Assembly (NCBI RefSeq): GCF_026932795.1
Contig: NZ_JADPVH010000041.1
Span: 1-35,831 of the forward strand
Length of the DNA: 35,831 bases
Reading direction: 5' to 3'
From: Paenarthrobacter sp. Z7-10
GTDB taxonomy: Bacteria; Actinomycetota; Actinomycetes; Actinomycetales; Micrococcaceae
Shown here: positions 30,073 to 35,831 of the stretch, one piece after another
Position numbering within the stretch: position 1 is the first letter of the stretch
How the letters are laid out: every line of letters begins with the position of its first letter
Position numbers and translations under genes: made by a program
Notes under the pieces: generated by a model
Database searches by the model: none
What the model was told of the DNA's origin: nothing
The model's input: only the letters and a program-made list of their open reading frames with translations

Positions 30073-31845
30073 TTACTCGGCCGACGGCGAATCGGCCGGC
30101 GCGACGACCTCACCATTGCGGCGGCGGGTGCGGCTGCGGTTGCGTCGGGGCCGGGCGGTCTTTGCTTCTTCGGCGCCCGCACCGGCGCCGTCCGTCGAAC
30201 CGGGGCCTGACGTGCTGTGGACGGCAGAGGATGCGCCGGCAGCGGCTGCGTCCGCCGCGGCCGGACGACGGCGGCTCCGGTCGCCCGCGCGACCCTCCGA
30301 AGACCGTCCATCCGAACGACGCTCGCTGCGGCCGCCTTCGTGACGCTCGCTGCGGCCACCTTCGCTGCGGCTGCCTGAGGACCGTGAACCCTCCCGGCCA
30401 GCCGAGGAGGAGCGTGAGTCGCGCCCCCTGGACCGGGGTGCTGCGTTGCGTTTGCCGGTCTCGCCCAGGTCCTCCAGGACCTCGGCATCGATGCCGGCGT
30501 GGGTGCGCTGGCTGCGCGGCAGCCGGCCCTTGGTTCCCTCAGGAATGTCAAGGTCGGTGAACAGGTGGGGCGAGGAGGAATAGGTTTCCACCGGCTCGGG
30601 GACATCAAGTCCCAGCGCCTTGTTGATCAGAGCCCAGCGCGGCATGTCGTCCCAGTCAACGAAAGTCACGGCCGTGCCCTTGTTGCCGGCACGGCCTGTG
30701 CGGCCCACGCGGTGCAGATAGATCTTCTCGTCCTCCACGCACTGGTAGTTGATCACGTGCGTGACGTCGTCGACATCAATGCCGCGGGCTGCGACATCGG
30801 TAGCCACAAGCACATCCACCTTATTGTTGCGGAAGGCCCGCAGTGCCTGTTCACGGGCACCCTGGCCCAGGTCACCATGGATCGGAGCGGCGGCGAATCC
30901 ACGGTCCATCAGTTCCTCGGCGACCTTGGCGGCGGTGCGCTTGGTCTTGGTGAAGATGATGGTCCGGCCGCGTCCGCGGGCCTGCAGGATGCGGGCCACC
31001 ACCTCGGCCTTGTCCATGCTGTGGGCGCGGTAGATGAGCTGGCGGATGTCCCGCTTGGTCAGCCCTTCGTCGTCCGGGTCCGCTGCCCGGATGTGCGTTG
31101 GCTGCGTCATGTAGCGCCGCGCCATGGCGACGACGGCGCCGGGCATGGTGGCCGAGAACAGCAGGGTCTGGCGCACGGCGGGGGTGCCCGCAATGAGCGT
31201 CTCAACGTCCGGAAGGAAGCCCAGGTCCAACATCTCGTCGGCCTCGTCCAGCACCACCAGCTTGACGTTGCTCAGGTTCAGGTGTTTCTGCTTGTACAGG
31301 TCGATCAGCCGGCCCGGGGTGCCGACCACGATCTCCACGCCCTTTTGCAGGGACTCGATTTGCGGCTCGTATGCCCGGCCACCGTAAATGGTGGCGATCC
31401 GGGCGCCGCGGTGCCGGGAAGCGGTGCCCAAATCACTGGCCACCTGCACGGCCAGCTCACGGGTCGGTACGATGACCATGGCCTGCGGGGCTCCGGGAGT
31501 GGGCAACTTGTCGTAGCCCTGGTCCGTCGGGGCAATGACGCGCTGCAGGGCCGGGATACCAAAGCCGAGCGTCTTACCCGTACCGGTTTTCGCCTGCCCA
31601 ATAATGTCGTGTCCTGCCAAGGCAATGGGCAAGGTCATCGACTGGATCGGGAAGGGGTGGGTGATACCCGCCTCGGTCAATGCCGCGACAATGTCCGCCC
31701 GGACGTTGAAGTCCGCGAAGGTCTGCGCCACTTCATGGTGCGGTTCCTCGGTGCTGACCAGCGTGGCTTCGACAGTGAGCTCTTCGTCGCTGTTGTCAGC
31801 ATGCAGATGGGTTTCGTTTTCAATGTTCAAGTGCGTACCGTTCAA
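30073..31845 (-). CDS. DEAD-box RNA helicase with long charged C-terminal tail
   Basis: A 590-residue ATP-dependent RNA helicase of the RhlE/CsdA type. Motifs: Q-motif with F43 and Q68 (PFPIQSMTLP), I AKTGTGKT (85-92), Ia PTRELA (127-132), GG (155-156), II DEAD (200-203), III SAT (231-233), V ARGID and VI YLHRVGRTGRAG (about 395). From about 450 on the tail is Ser/Arg/Gly/Glu-rich with repeated RSEGGRSER-like stretches and a basic end, suited to RNA binding. The TTG at 31845 is the only start compatible with a full N-terminus, apart from a TTG five codons later; it has no Shine-Dalgarno. Mycobacteria carry a similar helicase (Rv3211) beside the MiaE_2-type gene. Confidence 0.92.
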   Translation of the reverse strand: MNGTHLNIENETHLHADNSDEELTVEATLVSTEEPHHEVAQTFADFNVRADIVAALTEAGITHPFPIQSMTLPIALAGHDIIGQAKTGTGKTLGFGIPALQRVIAPTDQGYDKLPTPGAPQAMVIVPTRELAVQVASDLGTASRHRGARIATIYGGRAYEPQIESLQKGVEIVVGTPGRLIDLYKQKHLNLSNVKLVVLDEADEMLDLGFLPDVETLIAGTPAVRQTLLFSATMPGAVVAMARRYMTQPTHIRAADPDDEGLTKRDIRQLIYRAHSMDKAEVVARILQARGRGRTIIFTKTKRTAAKVAEELMDRGFAAAPIHGDLGQGAREQALRAFRNNKVDVLVATDVAARGIDVDDVTHVINYQCVEDEKIYLHRVGRTGRAGNKGTAVTFVDWDDMPRWALINKALGLDVPEPVETYSSSPHLFTDLDIPEGTKGRLPRSQRTHAGIDAEVLEDLGETGKRNAAPRSRGRDSRSSSAGREGSRSSGSRSEGGRSERHEGGRSERRSDGRSSEGRAGDRSRRRPAAADAAAAGASSAVHSTSGPGSTDGAGAGAEEAKTARPRRNRSRTRRRNGEVVAPADSPSAE

Positions 31846-32164
31846 TTCGTCTGTTCAGGTGCCGCAAGCCACGGCTCGACGTCGGCCGCCCAAGGGGGCC
31901 GAACGGAGCCAGCTGCGGCACATTCAGCGGAAGCCGATCGCGGGCTAACAACTGCTTGCCGGCTGCCGCTGCAGGCATCCTGCCAGCGTGCGGACGGCAT
32001 CATAAGATCGCGTAGGAGCGGGTTTGTTGAACTCAGGAAAAGAATCAATCAACGACCGGGCATCCATGTCTACGCTCCCAGTCTAGCGTGTCCGGCCAAC
32101 GCGGCCTTCGCCTGGGCCGTGGACCGGGTGTCGCGCCGGGTGGAAACCCGTTGGAGCAGGACGG
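31846..32164 (-). promoter_or_regulatory. Likely structured leader / control region of the helicase gene
   Basis: 319 bp without a gene, between the RNB gene stop and the helicase start. GTGCCGCA (31859-31866) pairs with TGCGGCAC (31914-31921), enclosing a second stem TCGGCC / GGCCGA, so the last part could fold as a closed domain just before the start codon. The sequence fits a long 5' leader such as those of autoregulated cold-induced helicase genes, which is inference. No other gene or promoter was identified in it. Confidence 0.4.
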
Positions 32165-33694
32165 TTATACCTGTTGGAACAGCACGACCCGGGTGGCCAT
32201 ATCCGCCTGCATCAGCCGGACACGCACATTGCTGCCCGGCTCGAGAACGCCCTCGCAATAGGCTGAAACAGCCGGTTCCTTGATCTGGATGGTGCTTCGC
32301 GGTGTGCCGTTGCCATTGCCGTTGGATCGGGGTCCGGCCAGGACGACGGCGTCAAACTCCTGACCGATGTGGGTGCTGAGCAAGGCCGCCTCCACGGTAT
32401 CCACGGCGGCCCGGTTGACGCGGTTAGCCAATTGGTCCGAGGCCATCATCAGGGCAGGGAGCCCGGGCAGCGCGTCACGGGCCCATTGCGGCACCTCGTC
32501 TCCGGCACACAGGGCCGAACAAATGGACAACACGAAACGGTCCACCAGGCGCCGCAGTGGGGCGGTGGTGTGGGCATAAGGAGCGGCGACGGCGGCCTGC
32601 ACCCTTTGCTCGGGCAGCGCGCCGTCGAACGGCGTATATCCCGCGCCGCGGAAGAGGGAGGTGGCAGCGTGCATCAGGGCCACCTGCTTAGGATCCGTGT
32701 GGTCCAAGGAACGCAGGTAGTCACCGTAGGGCATATCGGCCGGCCATGGCTTACCCAGGGCCACGCTTTGGCGCCGGTACCGGTCCACGGCGTCGCTGTC
32801 CGGCTCCGGCATGGTGCGCAGAATTCCCACCCGTCCGGCCAGCATCAGCTTTGCCGCAGCCATCCCAGTCAACAGGGAGATTTGGGCGTTCCAATCCTCG
32901 ATCGGCAGTCCCGGGCGAAAGACCAGCCGGTACTGGTGGCCGTCGTGCTCCACCTCCTGCTCCGGGGCGTTCAGGCTGGCACCGCCGCGCTGGTGTTCCA
33001 GCGCGATGCGGGCCAGCCCTATTTCCTTGAGCAGGCACAGCGTTTCCAGACAGACCCGCGGAGGAGCGGACGTGGCGTCCGCCGCGGTGAGGCCGTCATC
33101 CGCCGTCGTGCGGGCTGCGTGGCCGTCGTCGGCCAGCATTTCCTGCGCCTGCTGGTAGCTCAGCCGGGCCACGCTGCGGATCCGCGCGGGACGGACCTCC
33201 ATGGAGAGCATTTCGGCCTCGGCGTCGAGCTTGATTTGCCAGACAAAGGCCGGCCGGATCTGCCCGGCGCTCAGGCTGGCGGCACCCTCGCCCAGCTCCG
33301 CCGGGTGCAGCGGCACGCGTCCGTCGGGGGTGTAAATGGTCTGTCCGCGGCGCCGGGTTTCCGCGTCCAGAGCTCCGCCCGGGAGTACGAAAGAGGGAAG
33401 GTCCGCGATGGCATAGTGCACCAGATAGCTGTGCCCGCCAGCGACCGGGTCGACCCTCTGCAGGAACATGGCCTGGTCAAGGTCGCGGGACCCCGGTGGA
33501 TCGAGGGTGAGGAATGGCAGGTCGGTCAGATCCAGGTCCGGCAGCGGATGGTCGTCCAGCATCTGCTGGACCTCCGCCATGACTTCCGGGCTGAACCCTT
33601 CCGGAAGCCCGAACTCCGTCTTCAGATCCGCCAGGGCTTGGATCAACTGCCGCTGTGCGGCGCTGGCATGCACATCAATCGGTGAATAGGGCAC
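32165..33694 (-). CDS. RNB-domain exoribonuclease (RNase II/R family)
   Basis: A 509-residue protein containing mainly the catalytic RNB domain, which degrades RNA 3' to 5'. The active-site cluster reads DPPGSRDLDQA: D65, D71 and D73 are in place, but the fourth canonical aspartate (RNase II D210) is Q74. I believe this occurs in other actinobacterial members. The middle carries GIGLARIALEHQRG-like and RPGLPIEDWNAQISLLTGMAAAKLM segments, and AHTTAPLRRLVDRFV (about 395) is the usual C-terminal RNB motif. There are no N-terminal cold-shock domains; a short S1-like barrel may close the protein. The GTG start is 7 nt after TACGCT. It is upstream of the helicase on the same strand. Confidence 0.88.
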   Translation of the reverse strand: MPYSPIDVHASAAQRQLIQALADLKTEFGLPEGFSPEVMAEVQQMLDDHPLPDLDLTDLPFLTLDPPGSRDLDQAMFLQRVDPVAGGHSYLVHYAIADLPSFVLPGGALDAETRRRGQTIYTPDGRVPLHPAELGEGAASLSAGQIRPAFVWQIKLDAEAEMLSMEVRPARIRSVARLSYQQAQEMLADDGHAARTTADDGLTAADATSAPPRVCLETLCLLKEIGLARIALEHQRGGASLNAPEQEVEHDGHQYRLVFRPGLPIEDWNAQISLLTGMAAAKLMLAGRVGILRTMPEPDSDAVDRYRRQSVALGKPWPADMPYGDYLRSLDHTDPKQVALMHAATSLFRGAGYTPFDGALPEQRVQAAVAAPYAHTTAPLRRLVDRFVLSICSALCAGDEVPQWARDALPGLPALMMASDQLANRVNRAAVDTVEAALLSTHIGQEFDAVVLAGPRSNGNGNGTPRSTIQIKEPAVSAYCEGVLEPGSNVRVRLMQADMATRVVLFQQV

Positions 33695-33701
33695 GAACCT
33701 A

Positions 33702-33707
33702 AGCGTA
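33702..33707 (-). promoter_or_regulatory. -10 box of the RNB gene (leaderless)
   Basis: TACGCT on the minus strand, 7 nt before the GTG at 33694. Confidence 0.45.
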
Positions 33708-33814
33708 GCGCCGGAGGCCCGCTACTGCCGGAGAAACGACGCCTACCGCAGGTCTGCCGGTTGGCCGCCGCCCGTTCCGGACCGCAGCCATGTCCCTGAG
33801 TCTGGCTGGTCGTC

Positions 33815-33820
33815 TAGTCT
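33815..33820 (+). promoter_or_regulatory. -10 box of the MiaE_2-like gene (leaderless)
   Basis: TAGTCT, 6 nt before the ATG at 33827. No Shine-Dalgarno is present. Confidence 0.55.
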
Positions 33821-33826
33821 GGTTGA

Positions 33827-34531
33827 ATGACTGATCAGCCTGCCGGATCCGCACCGAAGGTCTCCATGGGAGAGCTCAACGCCCGTTATGACAAGTTCGT
33901 GGTGGATCTGCTCGGGGTGATGGCCTACGGCGAACTTTCCGCATTTGAACGCCTGTCTTCCGATGCCCGGTATTCGCCCACTCTGGCTGACCGGGCGGTG
34001 CTGGGGCGGATGGCCGTGACCGAGTTTGAGCACTTTGATCTGGTGCGTGCCCGGTTGCGGGAGATGGGGATAGACGCAGAGTTGGCCATGCGGCCGTTCC
34101 AGCCCTCGATTGATGCCTTTCACGACCGCACCCGGCCGGCGGACTGGTACGAGTCACTGATGAAGGCATATGTGATCGATGCGATTTCCGGTGATTTCTA
34201 TCAGGCGATCAGTGAGTTCCTGGACCCGGCTACGCGCGGGGTGATTAATCAGGTGCAGGTTACCGAGGAATCCGGGGAGCTGATGGAGACTCGACTCAAG
34301 CGGATGCTCGCCGAAGATCCACGGCTGGCATCCCGGTTGGCCTTATGGGGCCGGCGATTGGTGGGGGAGGCGTTGACCCAGGCCCAGCGGGTGGGCAGCG
34401 AGCACAGCTTCCTGATGGGGCTGATGGCTGAGAACCGGGAAGCGGTGGCGGGCCGGGACGTCGTAAACCTGATGGCCGAATTGACCAAAAACCATTCACG
34501 GCGCATGAGCCGGCTGGGACTGACTGCCTAG
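33827..34531 (+). CDS. Ferritin-like MiaE_2-type protein
   Basis: 234 residues, nearly all helical. Glu/His-rich helix motifs of a ferritin-like di-iron fold are visible: GELSAFERLSSDA (about 35-47), TEFEHFDLVRARL (about 65-77), SGDFYQAISEFLD (about 121-133) and VGSEHSFLMG (about 188-197). Relatives are called tRNA-(ms2io6A)-hydroxylase-like (MiaE_2), which would make it an oxygen-dependent tRNA modifying enzyme, but no MiaA/MiaB gene is nearby and the activity is unproven in Actinobacteria. M. tuberculosis Rv3210c lies beside the helicase Rv3211 in the same way. The last bases of the gene, including its TAG stop, form the CTAG that flanks the IS element; the coding sequence is undamaged. Confidence 0.85.
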   Translation: MTDQPAGSAPKVSMGELNARYDKFVVDLLGVMAYGELSAFERLSSDARYSPTLADRAVLGRMAVTEFEHFDLVRARLREMGIDAELAMRPFQPSIDAFHDRTRPADWYESLMKAYVIDAISGDFYQAISEFLDPATRGVINQVQVTEESGELMETRLKRMLAEDPRLASRLALWGRRLVGEALTQAQRVGSEHSFLMGLMAENREAVAGRDVVNLMAELTKNHSRRMSRLGLTA

Positions 34532-34547
34532 ATGAGTAATTCCAAGG
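34532..34547 (+). repeat. Left terminal inverted repeat of the IS982-like element
   Basis: 16 bp, exact reverse complement of 35511-35526. Confidence 0.9.
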
Positions 34548-34551
34548 TGGG

Positions 34552-35423
34552 TTAGTGGTCGTAGGCGGTTAGTGAGCGGCGGATGGCTTGGCCGATGCGG
34601 TCGTTGTGCCAGATCGCTGCTGTCATAGCCAGCAGGCGTTGAGTGATGCGGACGATGACGCCGTCTGGTTTTCGGCCGCCGTGTTGCTCCAGGTCGAGTT
34701 GGCCTTTGAGGGTGTCGTTGATCGATTCGATGATTTGCCGTAGGGGTTTGAAGAACCGCGACCCTGCCCGCGGTTTTTCGCCCTTACGGGCTGGGCGGAG
34801 CAGTTCCAGCCCTGCCTTCTCCAGGGTCGCTTCGAAGTCGTGGCCGAAGTAGTTCTTGTCCGCGATGACGGTCTGTTTCTGTCCGTCTTCACGCACCGCT
34901 GCCATGGTCGGTGTTCCGGCCAGGACGTCCAGAAAGATTTGGCGTTCATCAGCCTTGGCCCCGGTCAGGGCGTATCCGACCGGAAGGCCGTGCAGCGTGC
35001 AGACCAGATGCAGGCGCAAACCCCAGAAGTACCGGCTGTGCGAAGCGCAGTAACCGTCCTCGGCCCAACCTGCTAGATCCGAACGCTTGACGGTTTCCCT
35101 GGAGCGGGCACATTCGACCGGGGTGGAATCAACGATCCACACATCATCGGAGCAGATACCGCTGCGCTGGCCGAGCATGCCAATGAGCCAGTTCATCGCC
35201 GGTCCAAGCCGGCGCAACCGTTTGTTGTAGCCGGATTGGCCGGGCAGATACGGGAACATTTTGCGCAACGACCCATCACTGCCAAGGTGATCAGCTCGGC
35301 ATCGGAGATTCTGGGCATGATCCCGATCCTGGGCCGAGTCGGAACATGTTCCGGATAGGCCTTCAACAGATCATCAGCTTCCACATACAATGCAGTAGCA
35401 AGGGTGTCCAGATCGGCGTCCAC
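34552..35423 (-). pseudogene. IS982 transposase, frameshifted by an internal deletion
   Basis: Two pieces in different frames. The N-terminal piece (from GTG 35423 to about 35274) reads DADLDTLATALYVEADDLLKAYPEH ... ISDAELITLAVM. The C-terminal piece (from about 35268 to 34552) begins LRKMFPYLPGQSGYNKRLRRL and holds the DDE core (VDSTPVECARSR, YFWGLRLHLVC, ADKNYFGHDFE, IESINDTLKGQLDLEQHGGR). In intact relatives, as I remember them, about 19 residues (LLGFTSEARWL-like) separate AVM from LRK; here only 5 bases remain. A deletion of roughly 50 bp therefore removed them and shifted the frame. The protein cannot be functional. Confidence 0.88.
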
Positions 35424-35510
35424 GTGAGCCTCCAAGTTCGACGTTGGGTAGATAACGCCCGATTCTGGACACCCCTGCCCACGATTACACCCCGCCACGC
35501 CGGAAAGACC

Positions 35511-35526
35511 CCTTGGAATTACTCAT
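35511..35526 (-). repeat. Right terminal inverted repeat of the IS982-like element
   Basis: 16 bp, exact reverse complement of 34532-34547, followed directly by CTAG. Confidence 0.9.
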
Positions 35527-35530
35527 CTAG

Positions 35531-35831
35531 AGTCCGTAGGACCGGTCCGTACGGCCGGTTACTGCTGGCTCGGCAGGTAAACAGACGAGCCCCGATCGTT
35601 CAAGGTCTCTTACGGCTGGTCGAAGAGTCCAGCCAATCTGGCGCCAGGAACTGCGGAGTTCGTCATCGCCGAGCCTCCATAGCTGTTGACCGTCGCGTTA
35701 TTTGACGATGATGGCGTCAGTGTTTTTGACGATGTTTCGGGGACGAAAACGCCCCACCCGGTGGTCCCTGGTGGGGCGTTCGTCGTCATGGTGACGGCTT
35801 GGTCGTCGTTGGTGCCGTGGTTCTTATTCGC
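35531..35831. other. Non-coding edge of the window
   Basis: 301 bp with no open frame I can support. It contains the direct repeat TTTGACGATG at 35701-35710 and 35725-35734, and a strong terminator-like hairpin at 35742-35784. It is probably the downstream region of a minus-strand gene that lies beyond the window. Confidence 0.5.
35742..35784 (-). terminator. Intrinsic terminator, minus strand
   Basis: CGCCCCACC (35750-35758) pairs with GGTGGGGCG (35770-35778), and GACGAA / TTCGTC extend the stem outward. Read on the minus strand the stem ends in GGGGCGTTTTCGT, a GC-rich hairpin with a short T-run. It would end transcription entering from the right of the window. Confidence 0.7.

Larger units (their letters stand above)
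34532..35526 (-). mobile_element. IS982-family insertion sequence, decayed
   Basis: About 995 bp bounded by perfect 16-bp terminal inverted repeats (34532-34547 and 35511-35526; ATGAGTAATTCCAAGG at the left end). CTAG lies directly outside both ends (34528-34531 and 35527-35530) and is the likely target duplication, although the palindromic CTAG makes the exact boundary uncertain by a base or two. The length fits IS982 elements. The transposase inside is frameshifted, so the copy cannot move by itself. It landed exactly at the stop codon of the MiaE_2-like gene. Confidence 0.88.

Noticed and set aside
30499-32283. A 594-codon open frame on the plus strand, antisense to the helicase gene.
   Set aside because: It is a shadow of the high-GC helicase gene. 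The minus strand carries all DEAD-box motifs, whereas the plus-strand product shows no domain and runs through the intergenic region.
35701-35734. End of a further transposon, suggested by the TTTGACGATG direct repeat.
   Set aside because: No inverted repeat partner or transposase fragment is visible inside the window, so the claim cannot be supported.
1-35831. tRNA or rRNA genes.
   Set aside because: No cloverleaf-like segment or rRNA sequence was recognised on either strand by eye; a covariance-model scan would settle this.

Overview
The window is high-GC Gram-positive chromosomal DNA, most likely from the Micrococcaceae (Arthrobacter-like). The main reasons are the actinobacterial forms of DapC, DapD, TatB, Mrp and DUF3117, the gluABCD glutamate transporter, the many GTG starts, and a large set of genes with a TANNNT box 6-7 nt before the start codon (leaderless transcripts). 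It is almost entirely core genome. Insertion-sequence remnants lie at both edges: the end of an IS30-type transposase on the left and a decayed IS982-type element on the right.

Layout. 1-140: IS30 tail. 262-2121: a stand-alone SH3-like protein, divergent from an operon of 7Fe ferredoxin (fdxA) and dapC. 2344-4725: citrate synthase and galE, convergent on a 20-bp-stem terminator. 4753-4940: a 26-bp minisatellite directly upstream of galE. 5049-6833: a conserved hypothetical and a membrane-anchored lysozyme-like protein. 6898-9123: divergent dapD and dapE. 9218-12614: gluABCD. 12825-16231: LOG-family protein, DivIVA-like protein, DNA-3-methyladenine glycosylase, PIG-V-like mannosyltransferase, DUF3117 protein. 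16221-18618: sedolisin (S53) peptidase and an O-methyltransferase. 18935-21163: ECF sigma factor, zinc-binding anti-sigma factor, tatB. 21178-24243 (minus): MgtE-N/CBS protein, DUF1003 protein and Mrp in one tightly coupled operon. 24399-26351: general-stress protein and alpha/beta hydrolase. 26421-29045: aminopeptidase P and a PHP phosphoesterase. 29146-34531: orphan DNA methyltransferase, DEAD-box helicase, RNB ribonuclease and a ferritin-like MiaE_2 protein. 34532-35526: the broken IS982-like element.

How the genes work together. dapC, dapD and dapE are three steps of the succinylase route to meso-diaminopimelate and lysine. gltA feeds the TCA cycle next to them, and gluABCD imports glutamate, the amino donor for DapC. 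The O-methyltransferase / sigma / anti-sigma / tatB / mrp / DUF1003 / MgtE-N / general-stress order matches, from memory, the envelope-stress neighbourhood of Mycobacterium tuberculosis (sigE region). dapD-dapE, LOG-DivIVA-tag-DUF3117 and the helicase/MiaE_2 pair also have mycobacterial counterparts.

I do not see a defence island, CRISPR array, prophage or biosynthetic cluster. The best leads are regulatory or structural: the leaderless-promoter set, the minisatellite at the galE promoter, a 22-bp-stem palindrome that swallows a stop codon, and several core enzymes with altered motifs.
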